Below, piece after piece: positions 23,691 through 33,978 of a DNA stretch of 64,000 bases. Origin of the DNA: Anniella stebbinsi (lineage: Eukaryota; Chordata; Lepidosauria; Squamata; Anniellidae); contig JARDYH010000004.1 in NCBI GenBank assembly GCA_029215795.1, positions 33,670,001 through 33,734,000 of the forward strand, in the 5' to 3' direction. Within the stretch, counting starts at the first letter, position 1. Each line of letters opens with the position of its first letter. The position numbers and the translations under genes are program-made. Below the pieces are notes generated by a model, which searched no databases, was not told the origin of the DNA, and saw only the letters and a list, made by a program, of their open reading frames with translations.

Positions 23691-25279
23691 TAGAGCCCCA
23701 TGTGTGTTCTGGTTGACATGCAAACTTCCTGCACATGGGAATGATGATCCATTCACTCTAAAGTACCAGTGAAAGAATGTGCTTGTGGACTGTCTTTTTC
23801 CCGTAGAGGCCCTGGGATTGGGGGGTGAAAAACACTTGGCTCTGTGCATCTCTGGGAGCATTTCCCTTAGCTTTCCCTGTCACTTTCCCCAAGCTAAGTT
23901 TCTTTTGGGCTTTGGGAAAGGAAAAGAAGCAGAGAGTCCCCAAAGGGACTTCATTGAGTATTCAGAGTAAACATCCAGGGCCAAACTAAACATGGTGTTA
24001 AATGTTCCTTTGTATATAATGTGCAGGTGATGAGGGTTAACCCTTTACTGTAATTATAAAGAAAATCCCTTCTCCGAAGCTGCTGTTTGTATTGGTGTGA
24101 TGAGGCGAAAAGAAAGGAAGCTCCAATTCCAAGAAGAAAGCGGAAGAACCTCACCAGGTTCTAAAGGAAGCAGTGTGATGTATTTACAACAACACTATGG
24201 TCATGAGTGCAGTTTATCTTCATTGTTCTGGATTTCGCATTCTTATCATTTTCCTGTCCTATTTCTTTTCATATCCATGCACCTTCACAGCCAAAATATT
24301 TTTGAGTTGAAGGACAGCAGCTTTATAAATGCTCTATTCACGTAAATTATTCTGTTTCAGGAGCTAGTATTTTACACTCAGCTTTGCTATAAAAGATGGC
24401 TGTGTGACTGTGTTGTTTGGCATTACAGAAAATTATTCTGGCCGTATTCTCATTAAGAGATAAGAAAAGACCTAGCAGATAATATAAGGGAGATTTTCTG
24501 CACTTGACTAAAAGGAAAAGGGCAACTCTGATCTCTCTTGTCTTGCATCTTTTGTTTGTTTCAGAAACAAACATTGTACTCTCCATCTTTCCTTATTATT
24601 TGTTTTTATTACTTTTTAAAAATATTTTAGATTCTTTATTTAAAAAAAAGATACATTTGTTGGTGCTAAAGTATCAAAATCATAGCTTTTTTGAAGCCCT
24701 GGGATTTGTTCGAATACTTCATTGTTTTCATCATCACCTACAAGGATTCCTTTTCATGTCCCTTTTGATTTCTTGATCTAATAACCTCAAACTGAAGGTC
24801 AGTAAAATGCCATCATATCACCTCATTTATTGTCAAAATAAAGGGTGGGCTTGATAGGGAATCACTGAGGATTCCACAGGGTCCCAGAATAATTTAAGAT
24901 CCATTGGGTAGTCTTTTCTATTATAAACAGACCTGAAACCTGACAAACTGTGAACAGCTTCAATATATTCTTTTGCCAGTTTGTAGTGAAACACACGTCA
25001 CTTGAAGAAGAATTCTTCCCAGGAAGCAGATTGTATGTTTCACAGAAAATACAGTAGGCCACAAGAAAAATAAGAAACAACGTTATGTGCAAGGAGCTGC
25101 TACGTGCTCAAATTTGGATGCAAGCAAAATCCAAATATATTTAATTATCTATATGGAGCGTATGAAAGGAACTGCATGGTCGTAGGGAGACAAGGATTTT
25201 GGCAGGAATGGTGGCGAAGCCCAGGAAGCCATGGGGCAGTTCGGAAAACAAGGTTGGTCCAAAGGACTGCCAAGAGATA

Positions 25280-25312
<33 letters not shown>
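25280..25312. repeat. (ATT)n microsatellite
   Basis: About eleven ATT units abut an antisense LINE 3' end. Confidence 0.9.
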
Positions 25313-25314
<2 letters not shown>

Positions 25315-25914
25315 TGTTATTTATTAAATTTATGTATTGCTTCCCACTGCAAACAGCAGTCCTGAAACAACTTACACAATACAGAAATCTATGATTAATA
25401 TAATAGGAAGAAAGAGAAGAGAAAGAAAACCCAAACAAAATTAATATAAACCATAATCTGTATAACGATACAAATAAAAATATATTCCATGCAAAAAAAG
25501 CTAAAAGTAATAAAATATGAAAAGTGTTCATCCATAAATACACAAAATCCCCCCCAGCTCACAGCCAGTAATGAACATCACATCAGCCATTGCTAATGTC
25601 AGCTGCCTGGGAAAATAAACATGTCTTAGCCTGGTGCTGAAAAGATGACATGTCGGTGGCAGACAAGCTTCCTTGGAGAGAACATTTCATAAAAATAGGG
25701 ATATCACAGAAAAGGCCTGTTCCTGAACTTCTCTCAGAAGGGGACACAGAGAAGGGCCTCTGAAACTGACCTCAGGGACTGGATTAGTTCATACAGGAAG
25801 AAGTGGCCCTTGAGGTATTGCGGTCCTGAGACACGTAAGGCTATATAGGTTAAAATCAGCAGTTTGAATTTGGCCCAGAAACTGGCAGCCAGTGGAAGGC
25901 AAGCCAGGACAGGG
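25313..25914 (-). mobile_element. L2-like LINE 3' region, antisense (part 1)
   Basis: On the plus strand the tail TTCCCACTGCAAACAGCAGT is followed by UTR. Then come AGTCAGCTGCCTGG-like to GGCCTGTTCCTGAACTTCTC and TTGAGGTATTGCGGTCCTGA, the antisense of the ORF2 C-terminus. It is interrupted at about 25915 by a DNA element and resumes at about 26375. Confidence 0.7.
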
Positions 25915-26256
25915 TAGGGAGGTATGAGAATTTCATTTTTGCTGACAATACATGCAAATATTTGTAAATTGTTGGACACTTGCTCACGTTTGTCTTGTTC
26001 CCAATTCCCAGTTCATTTTGTGCAAATTTCCTAATTTGCACAAATTTCCTCTGTAGATTGAATCACCTCCAGTTTAGTCTATGGAGGAAATTTGCTCATA
26101 CCTCCCATTCCATTGCTGCTTGATTTGTGCAAGTTTCTTATTTGTGCAGAGCGACCAGCAATTGCCAATTTGAACGGGGATGGCATGAGACGAGTGGCGA
26201 GACAATGTTCGGAGAGCCTTGGGGAACTCAAACATTGCTCGTTCAACCCATCCCTG
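25915..26256. mobile_element. hAT-like non-autonomous element nested in LINE
   Basis: Ends AGGGAGGTATGAGAA (left) and, inverted, AGGGATGGGTTGAACG (right). The interior has repeated TTTGTGCAAATTTCC words, as in 7037-7413. Its position inside an L2-like fragment dates it as younger than the LINE. Confidence 0.55.
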
Positions 26257-26374
26257 GGACTGGGTTAATACATTCACATCCCCTAATCCCAGTCAACAAC
26301 ATGGCTGCTGACTTCTGCACTAGCTGCATTTTATTTATTTTGTAGCCCGCCTTTCTACCAAAATACGGCACTCA

Positions 26375-26580
26375 AGTTTCTGAACCATCTTCAAAGGCAG
26401 CCCAAAGTACAACCCACTGCAGTAATCTAACCCAGAGGTTACCAGTGCATAGATTACTGATGCTAGGCTATCTCCATCCTGACAGATTTGGCTATCAACC
26501 ATAGGCCATCAAACAAAGCTGGTAGAAGGAAGTCTGTTCCACAGAGACCACCTGACACTCCAGTGACAATGAAGGATTCA
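26375..26580 (-). mobile_element. L2-like LINE ORF2 remnant, antisense (part 2)
   Basis: Contains CTGAACCATCTTCAAAGGCA, GTAATCTAACCCAGAGGTTA and CCAGTGCATAGATTACTGAT, the antisense of the KTVRKLQLVQN-to-TSRLDYCN region. A short unrelated piece with GTAGCCCGCCTTTCTACCAA precedes it. Confidence 0.65.
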
Positions 26581-26587
26581 AAAGAAT

Positions 26588-26652
26588 ATGGCTGCAATCC
26601 TATACTCACTTACCTGGTAGTATGTCCCACTAAACTCAATGGGATAGCGTAA
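26588..26652 (-). repeat. Short squamate palindromic repeat, reverse copy
   Basis: Contains GGCTGCAATCCTATACTCAC, then GTCCCACTAAACTCAATGGG. Same family as 255-326. Confidence 0.55.
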
Positions 26653-28584
26653 GGGAAATTTTTCACTGCTGGTCTTTGAACCTAGTGATTATAGATTGCA
26701 TTTATGTTTTGCCAGTCTGTCTAGAGGTATGAAAGACTGAACCCCTTGTATAGAAGTGGCTGTGGATATGATAACTGTTGAGACGGCATTTGAACATACA
26801 ATAGACACAATGTTTTTCAGCATAACTATTTTGCAATCATGATTATACCTTCATTGCTGAGAACACAAGCGGAGTGCAAGAAAGCCAAGAAGGAGAAGAT
26901 GCTAGGTGGAACAATACAAAATATCTGTCTTGCTTGTGTGGGCAAATAAGAACACAGAGGAGAATATTGGCAAAAAGGGGTCCCACAGTATTGCTGACTG
27001 CACAATGACTCCATGCGCTTTATGTAAGGGATACTGTTCCAGCCTGTTGAGTGAGAAAGCATTGTTTAGCTGGTACCCAGTTACCTCTAATTCTTTGCCC
27101 ATAGGTGTCTGAGTGCTTTCTACACCCATCTCTTTCCTTGTGGGTTTGCAGGAGAAATGGAGAAGATGCAGATGTTCTTCTTTGGAGCTTGTACGTGTAG
27201 CTTCAGTTGCTGCATTGAAGTTATGATGAGGTTCCCGCTGGCCTAGTGTTAGGGCCTGAAGCCATGAGGCTTCAGTAAAGGTTCTGAGAAGAACCATGTA
27301 TTAATTTAGCCTTCATTTCTTGTTGATCTCCCTGTCCTTCAGATGTTTATTGTTTGTGTGCAAAATGCTCCCTTTGTGCAAAGTTCCCATGTGTATTCTC
27401 CTATCCTTTAGTGACAGGGACATGCAGAGGTAGCCCCTTACACACATATCAAGATGTGAGAACTGTATGCCCTTGCTAGGCTGATGTACTCCTAGTGGTA
27501 TGCCATGATTATCTGCAAAATTCTATCATCTAGCGTGGATAGGGCTGGAGAGCATGAAGTAGTCATCTGAGTATCTCCAATGACTATGAAGGTCTAATAT
27601 AAAAGGAATAAACAAACTTTAGAGTATGGTTGAACATTTCATAAAACTGGATTATAATCTAGATCTAGATCAAAGATTTTTACATTGTAAAAATATCCAA
27701 ATGAGGTAGATTCAGTATGCAAATTAAATAATAATGTAATCATAATAATTATAATGTAATCATAATAATTAAAATAATTAAATAATCTTTTTAATGTAGT
27801 CAACTGAATATCTTTGTATAATCTTTTTTGTAACTTTTTTTCTTTATCAAATTTAGTCATTGAATTATGATACATGTGGTTGTATGTTGCTACTTGTCAT
27901 ATGGTGTTTTCGTCAATTTCTTAGATTTTAAGGAAGCATAATTTAAAATGTTTAAAATATATTTATATTTTTATATAAATATATTTATTTTTGCAAAACC
28001 CCAATAGCATTGCTTCAAAATGAGAGCATGGGCTCTCATGTGTTGTTAATAATTACTGCTTCAAGTAATGATGACTAGACAAGATATAGCAACATTTTAC
28101 TTTCTCAGTTCCTGCATCTAAGGAGTGAAGGGGTTCTTTTACTGAGGATGATGTAGAGACTCACAGTCCAGAAGAGAAATGAAAGGAGTCCCCCTACTAG
28201 CCTTGCAACACTCGTATTGTTGGGAAACAGGAAGAGGAGCTGTTGCCTCCTGAGTCCTGCAAATGCCCAGCTCCTGCAAAACAGAGAAGAGATGAAATGG
28301 TTTTTCTCAGTGTGAATTCAGCAAGACAAAATAAATTCTATTTCAAACCTGAGAATGTGTCTCATCATCCTCTCCGGCAATTCACAAATCATTTATTCCA
28401 GATCAGTCTAGTTATACCTCAAAAATTCTAGTCATCTTAATTTCTCTCCAGACTACATGGTCCTGTTTCCAAAATGGTACCAGTGTTCCATGGTTTATTT
28501 CTCAATTTTACCACAGTATTGTGCACATGCAGTTTGCTGTGGTTTTCAGTGCCTCCAGTTCCTTCATGCATTTCCCCAATCTCT

Positions 28585-28895
28585 ACATTTCTGATGTGCA
28601 TGTCTGCATTAATAAAACACTACAAAAGAGCAATCTTACTGTATTAATATGTGTGATTGTATCCTAATTCTATTTGCATGGCATTTTAAGAATGTATATG
28701 TGCACTTGTGTGCATTGATAAACACAGCAAAAGAAGAAGAAAAGTCTTGATGTGATTGTACATGCAGTTATATCGAGATTCTTTTTGTGTGGCATTTTTT
28801 TCAATATGCTGGAGTGCTTGTGCACATCTATAAAACACCACACAAAAAGCAATTATGTTATAATCATACATATGATGACCATATAAATATAGCTT
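28585..28895 (+). repeat. Degenerate tandem array, about three units of roughly 105 bp
   Basis: Units starting near 28595, 28700 and 28811 repeat the order (T)GTGCA, GCATTNATAAAACAC, AAAAG, CAATNTT, TGATTGTA..., ATTCT.TTTG, GCATTTT. The first two units also share GCATTTT and ATAT at the join. It lies against the left end of a hAT-like element. Confidence 0.55.
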
Positions 28896-28900
28896 TTTTT

Positions 28901-29330
28901 CTATGGGTGGATGAATCTGTGGAATTTCCATTTCTTTCAGTTTCTCATTTTTCCAACTTCAGTTTGCTCCATTTTGTTTCCACAGCAGTTTGGGACGTAA
29001 AAATAGTATGCATTGCAATTTGTATTCATTTTTTTGAATATACACATTTTTATGCACTTCTGCCTACTATACACCTTTTTTTCAAGCGTTTCCCCCTTAT
29101 GTATTTTTTTTGGTATGGCTTTTTCACTAATATACACATTTATGCATGCATTTTTATGTGTGCACTTTAATACATGCATTTTTGCATGCTTTTTTTTAGA
29201 ACTGCATCACTAAATTCTGAGAAATATGAATATTGAAGAACTGCATTCCGGTTTGCGTATTGATTGAGCAGGGGCAAATTTCATAGGTTCTTATCAAAAT
29301 GTGAACTGGACAAAACCTTCATTCCTACTT
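28901..29330. mobile_element. hAT-like non-autonomous element
   Basis: Begins ATGGGTGGATGAATCTGTGG; the right end reads GAACTGGACAAAACCTTCAT. The interior is full of TACACATTTATGCATGCATT-type words, also found at 31500-31560 and 31685-31740. No transposase frame. Confidence 0.5.
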
Positions 29331-29818
29331 TTTTCCAGTGTTGCATTCATGTGCATATGCACATTTACAATGGAAAGAGAGAGAGAGAATGAGAGAATGA
29401 GAATGCAAATGAACTGAATGTTTATCAAACTGTAGATGTAAAGAAAAGACACGAGAAAATTTCATTCCTTGTCTAATTGAAGATCCTATATGGCTAATAC
29501 TAACTTATTATAGAGGAAGCAACTTGTGCTGGTGACCATGTTCAACAACTAGAAACCTTCATTCTCTTGGATGAGGAAAACTGTAACAGTCCTGTCAAGG
29601 AATTTAATGTTAAGCTGAAGTTCGCCATGTTTCACTGTACTTGCTCTTGTCTTGTGATGTCACATTTGTCAAGAGAGGACCACTTGTACCATGATGCATT
29701 GTTTCACAAGTGTAAGTTTGGGGCCCAGCTCTCAAATGTCCATTGTGAAAGGACATCCTAAATTTTATACCACCTCTTTGGAAGTTGAGAGGTTCATGCG
29801 CGACATTGGTCAGACAGT

Positions 29819-29958
29819 GAGCCTATCTACACTACTGCTTTAAAATGGTTTAAAACAGTTTATAACAGTTTTGAGAACTGTTGGGGCCCAGGACACACTC
29901 CATATACAGTTTTCAAAGCATTTTCAAAGTGTTTTATCCTGCGTGTGTAGATCGACTC
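29819..29958. mobile_element. MITE with GAGCCTATCTACAC end
   Basis: The left end GAGCCTATCTACACTACTGC is shared with the palindrome at 30529. The right end, inverted, is GAGTCGATCTACACACGCAG. The core AACTGTTGGGGCCCAGGACA is the same core as at 1-167 and 33776. Confidence 0.8.
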
Positions 29959-30528
29959 ATTGTATATTGCCTACAGAAGAGTCTTAATTAGATAAATATA
30001 TAGACATGGAATATTAGTGATGATGGTCATAAGTTCTTATTTCCAAAGAGACAATGATATGTACTTGGTTCCTTGACTGCTTATGTCTGCAGTCCCACAG
30101 AATACATGCATAACTGCCGGGGCTGTGGATGTGTAGCTGTGTTAAACAATCAGTAATCAAACCAATTACCTGTTTGCCAGAGAAGAAGTGGGAAATAAAT
30201 CATGCCCTCTAAACAGTTTATTGCCATGATCACTGATTTACTAACTGGGCTATGAACACACAGCTTCAGTAGCATGAGGAGCTCCATGTATAGCACATGT
30301 TTGTATATGTCCCATAGCTGGTTTAGGGAAGTTTTGTAATAATAATTGTTGATATCTAAATACTCAAGCTAGGCAATGCATCAGTGGGATACTGTGTACA
30401 GTTTTACAGGATGTGCATTCATGTGTGGATAATGCATGAAAATCTACATGCAGGTTTAATTGTATTTCCTACCAACAGCTGATTTCTGCACAAGATGTAT
30501 AAATATTTTTTAAAAAGTATATGTGTGT

Positions 30529-30644
30529 GAGCCTATCTACACTACTGCTTTAAAATGGTTTATAACAGTTTTAAACCGGTTAACTGTTATTAACCGGTTT
30601 AAAACTGTTATAAACCATTTTAAAGCAGTAGTGTAGATAGGCTC
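30529..30644. mobile_element. Perfect 116-bp palindrome (minimal MITE)
   Basis: Arms of 55 bp, exact reverse complements with a 6-nt centre (CTGTTA), run from GAGCCTATCTACACTACTGC through GGTTTATAACAGTTTTAAAC to CGGTTAA and back. It is inserted at a (TG)n tract. The element is all terminal inverted repeat and no interior. Confidence 0.95.
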
Positions 30645-30662
30645 CGTGTGTGTGTGTGTGCA
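30645..30662. repeat. (GT)n microsatellite
   Basis: A short GT run flanking the right side of the palindrome. A shorter TG run is on the left side, consistent with insertion into one tract. Confidence 0.85.
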
Positions 30663-31181
30663 ACTAGCTACGACCACTGGTTTTGCATTGGTTAGGATCC
30701 TTGCTAACCCATTACTCTTTCCAAGAAATTATTCTAAACCAAAATATTCACTGGATATCATTTATGTCTAGAACACATATATGTGTTATGACATGTGCAG
30801 ACTTTATTTATTACATTTTCATATGCAGAAGCAGTTCCATGACTGGGGAATATAAGAAGTGAAATGAGCCTATCAACCTGTATTTAGTTGTGCTGAGCCA
30901 AGATGCCCCTTTACTTCATCATGATGAAATGACTTTTGGGGCGAGTCTGCAAACATTGTATTTATCCCCACTATTTTCGGGCATCATTTGTGTACTACTT
31001 TTATTACCCCTGAGATTCCAGATTGAGAATAGGAAACAATGATTTGGCATCAAATGTCCTCACTTAGTCTAATGTCACTGCCTACATCATCATGAGATTG
31101 ATTATGTAATGACAGCTGAAGACAGAGCATAGGCGATGCTTCTTGAATGCACTTTGGAACGTTCTGGGTAAAAAAAAATTT

Positions 31182-31213
31182 TTTTCTTCATCTGACTGCA
31201 TATTTAGAAGAAA
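31182..31213 (+). repeat. Perfect 32-nt copy of the microexon acceptor region
   Basis: These 32 nt are identical to 32282-32313, which spans the branch-point-like motif, TGC, AG and first three bases of the PTPRT microexon. The offset is exactly 1,100 nt. The sequence after the copied AG (AAAATTGCC) no longer encodes the insert. Spliced in the same phase it would stay open until a TAA near 31340, so it would be a decoy or poison acceptor if used. Its origin (local duplication or assembly artefact) is not clear. Confidence 0.85.
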
Positions 31214-31367
31214 ATTGCCCCACAGCAGCAGGAAAAACAATAATTGTTGCAGCCATGACTACAAACAGATAACAAATAAGTTGAGCAAGGAGGGCTTTCG
31301 TGGAACCTTCTCTCCACCCCATCCCACCTCTCTTAAAGCTTAAAATGTTTGCTAGTGAACTTTTATC

Positions 31368-31894
31368 TAGGGATGGACAGATGTATCAGTCTTGGTCTTG
31401 CACAGATTGACAGTTTTTGTTCAGGTCAAGCTCATTCTGCCCCATTTCCGCACCAGTAATTAAAAAAATAAAAGAATACACATGAAAGATTGTACACATT
31501 TTCATAATGTACACATTTATGTGTGCATTTTTAAGCATTTTAATGTATGCATTTTTGGATGCATGCATTGAATCATAAAATAGTTGAGTTGGAAGTGGCA
31601 TATAAGGCCATCGAGTCCAATCCTCTGCTTGATACAGGAATCCACATTAAAACATACCTGACAGATGGCTGCCTAGATGCCTCTTGTACACATTTTGAAA
31701 ATGTACACATTTTTCATTGTGTGTTTAGCAAATACACGCATGTTTCTGAATGCAATTTTTTTTTGTTTCACGAAATGGATTGCAAGCTCGGAAATATATG
31801 GATTTCTGACCGCAAATTGCATTCAGGTCCAGAAGAATTGGGTGAGTCCATTTAAAAAAAACCTCTCAGCTGAGCCAATTTCTCACACATCCCT
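31368..31894. mobile_element. hAT-like element split by a CR1 insertion
   Basis: Ends TAGGGATGGACAGATG and, inverted, AGGGATGTGTGAGAA. The interior ATGTACACATTTATGTGTGC word is interrupted at 31570-31686 by CR1 and resumes with TACACATTTTGAAAATGTAC. The TAGGGATG terminus matches the elements at 9573 and 41487. Confidence 0.65.
31570..31686 (-). mobile_element. CR1 LINE fragment, antisense, nested
   Basis: Plus-strand AATCATAAAATAGTTGAGTT, GCATATAAGGCCATCGAGTC, TGATACAGGAATCCACATTA and GACAGATGGCTGCCTAGATG are the antisense of the CR1 3' end including the terminal ATGATT repeat. Confidence 0.9.
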
Positions 31895-32281
31895 CCTTTC
31901 TGCTGAGCCCTAGTGTTTCATGAGCCCTTCTACTTCTCTTTTTATATCACCAAGCTTTCCTTATTCATGCTTTTCACTGATAGACTGAAGTTGTTCTACA
32001 GCCATGGGTAGGTATTATTACCATTTGGAGAGGATTCCAATCACAGTGAAGTGACTTGCACAGGACCATGCAATTCATTAGTGGCAGTTCTAGTTGTAGA
32101 ACCCAGGAATTCGCAATCTAGTAGATAAGCTATCAAACCTTAGAGCAGTGCTCAAAACGCAGAGGAAATAAATGCAAATTGGGTAGTAGAGGAAGCAGTG
32201 CAATACTATGTACATTTCAAACTTAAAATAATGGATATAAAGTCTAATCATGCTTTTTTCCTTCTTCCCCACTTTTGGACA

Positions 32282-32310
32282 TTTTCTTCATCTGACTGCA
32301 TATTTAGAAG
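32282..32310 (+). promoter_or_regulatory. Microexon 3' splice-site region with TGC motif
   Basis: The 29 nt before the microexon hold a short pyrimidine-rich stretch, a ctgac branch-point-like pentamer (32292-32296), a TGC at 32297-32299 and the final AG. A UGC between branch point and AG is the arrangement known for SRRM4 (nSR100)-dependent neural microexons. That SRRM4 acts here is inference. Confidence 0.55.
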
Positions 32311-32337
32311 AAATGCATATTCCTACTCCTATTACTT
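32311..32337 (+). CDS. PTPRT: PTPRT alternative 27-nt microexon (juxtamembrane insert)
   Basis: This 27-nt exon lies between an acceptor (AG at 32309-32310) and a strong donor (gtaagt at 32338). Its first A completes the Arg codon begun by the transmembrane exon. It then reads NAYSYSYY and ends in TT, which the first G of the exon at 52254 completes as Leu. The peptide NAYSYSYYL is the alternative juxtamembrane insert I recall for mammalian PTPRT. Because 27 is a multiple of three and the phases match, skipping joins KRR directly to KLAKK without a frameshift. The insert adds four tyrosines just inside the membrane, possibly phosphorylation or binding sites (inference). A TGC triplet sits 12 nt upstream of the exon and a GCATG lies 33-37 nt downstream, which fits neural regulation. 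Confidence 0.9.
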
Positions 32338-32369
32338 GTAAGTACCTAGCTGGATATGGTTTTTCTTGA

Positions 32370-32374
32370 GCATG
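32370..32374 (+). promoter_or_regulatory. GCATG, candidate Rbfox site downstream of microexon
   Basis: GCATG lies 33-37 nt downstream of the microexon. Rbfox proteins bind (U)GCAUG, and sites in the proximal downstream intron usually promote inclusion in neurons and muscle. A pentamer can occur by chance, so only the position is suggestive. Confidence 0.4.
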
Positions 32375-32706
32375 CTCATTGGAGTTGCAGGGATTTTCCT
32401 TTGTTTTTCCTTCTTACAAATTATTTTTACTTTTACCACTTTTGCCATGTGTTGTTTATTTTTGGTATTATTATTATTTTTTGCAATAGTTTGTGTTTCT
32501 TTTAAGTACACCATCAACCCAATATCTCTACCACCAAGGCCTCCAACGCCACCTTAGCAAAAAAGTAGTAAAATCCATCATGGTTGCTTTCTTTTGCGGT
32601 TAAAATCCATGCCCTTCATACCCTACTCACCCCTTGCAGTCTTGTTGACTATAATCTTTGTCTGTAGAAGTTAAAAGAAATTAACAACAGTGTAAATAGT
32701 ACCAAG

Positions 32707-33174
32707 TTAACATAACTGTCCTCTACTTCCTTCAGGAAATAGTATAACTGAAAGCAGGCGGTGAGCTTTTGAGCCTCTCACTGTCTTCACTACAAGAGTT
32801 GTTTCGATTACTACTCCTTTCTGGCAAGTTTGCTTTGTGTGCATCATTACTAACCCCTTTTTAAAACTGCAGAGACTTGGGAAGATCTTTTGAGGAGAGA
32901 AGATGGTTGAGGTTTCTGTATTTATTGACAACACAAAAATGGAGGTGATGATGTTTGGGGAATGATCAGTGACTAGTAGTACACAATGAAATGGTAGGTG
33001 CTTAGAGGTACTTGTTTGGAAGGGAAATGGGTTGAAGTGACAGCCATCCAGTAGTGACATCAAGATAATGGGGGATAGGTGGACCACATAGGAAATTTCT
33101 GACATCACCTCCACTAGCAGGACAATACCAATTGGGTTCTTCTGAAGTGGTTCACCAGTCTCCAATGATTCCAT
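32707..33174 (-). other. 155-codon antisense open frame, unrecognised
   Basis: The minus strand is open from a Met at 33174 to 32707, with no domain I recognise and a low-complexity-free but unremarkable composition. The right flank has GTGGATCCAGACAATGTTAC, similar to GCTGGATCCAGACAATATTA near 36097, which may mark a DNA-element terminus. Most likely a chance or repeat-derived frame. Confidence 0.2.
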
Positions 33175-33775
33175 TGTCCAAACATTACCAATATCAAGTG
33201 GATCCAGACAATGTTACACAAGTCATATAGGGAGGAATCTTTTATTTATTAGAAAAATGTGTTTAGTGAAATGTGAGTTAACAGGTAGCCACCCCTACAG
33301 GCTCGTTAACATCCCTTCTCTCTTTGGGGGTAATTAATACATTTGTTTCAAGGGGTAACTTCTTTGCAGAAAATTCCTGTGTGTAACCACTTCTTATTCA
33401 AACACGCTGTAATATTCCAGACATAATGGCTGCTTTGCCTGTTCACTGAAGCACATGGTTGCCATCACTTCTGTCATGCTGTTGAGGGAATGTATAAGTT
33501 TTCACCTGCATTGTTCAACTGAACTTGTATGTTTACATAACATACCTGTGATGCCCATCCTCCTGGGGAAGTGTGAATCTCTGGCATATTATGGAAGCAT
33601 GCAAGACAAGTACAATCAAACAATAAGACAAAAGGTTATTATTCTTTTTAGAGTGTCATAGGAGCAATCACAGATGGAGAAGCATCCACAATATGCTAGG
33701 TATTATATAAAGTGGCCCAAAGGTAGACATGCCAGTGAGCTTCTCCGAGCACAAGCTTGGCTATGAGCTTCAGAA

Positions 33776-33978
33776 GCCTCATCTACACCAAGCAGGATAT
33801 TGCACTATGATAGTGGTATGAAAGCAGTATATAAAAGGCAGGAGCCACACCAAGTAGGATATAGAGGTATGAAAGTGGTATATGGTATGAATCAATGGGC
33901 CCCAACAGTTGTCAGTGCACTTCAATCCCGCTATAAAGCAGTAGTGTGGCTCCTGCCTTTTATATACTGCTTTCACAG
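33776..33978. mobile_element. Double-shelled MITE, right end truncated
   Basis: The outer left end GCCTCATCTACACCAAGCAG is followed by an inner end GGAGCCACACCAAGTAGGAT. The core is GGGCCCCAACAGTTGTCAGT, then the mirrored inner end GCAGTAGTGTGGCTCCTGCC and part of the outer arm TTTTATATACTGCTTTCA. It is in the same orientation as the fuller copy at 38725. Confidence 0.82.

Noticed and set aside
25104..25394. Frame with a poly-Ile run on both strands
   Set aside because: Produced by the (ATT)n microsatellite at a LINE tail.
27655..27800. AT-rich block as a replication origin or matrix attachment region
   Set aside because: Only local AT-richness with a short duplicated ATAATGTAATCAT phrase; no specific evidence.
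28585..28895. CRISPR-like array
   Set aside because: Units are diverged and contiguous without spacers, in a vertebrate intron; it is a degenerate tandem repeat.
32707..33174. 155-codon minus-strand frame as a host gene
   Set aside because: No recognisable domain, no splice or promoter context, antisense in a PTPRT intron; listed only as an unrecognised frame.
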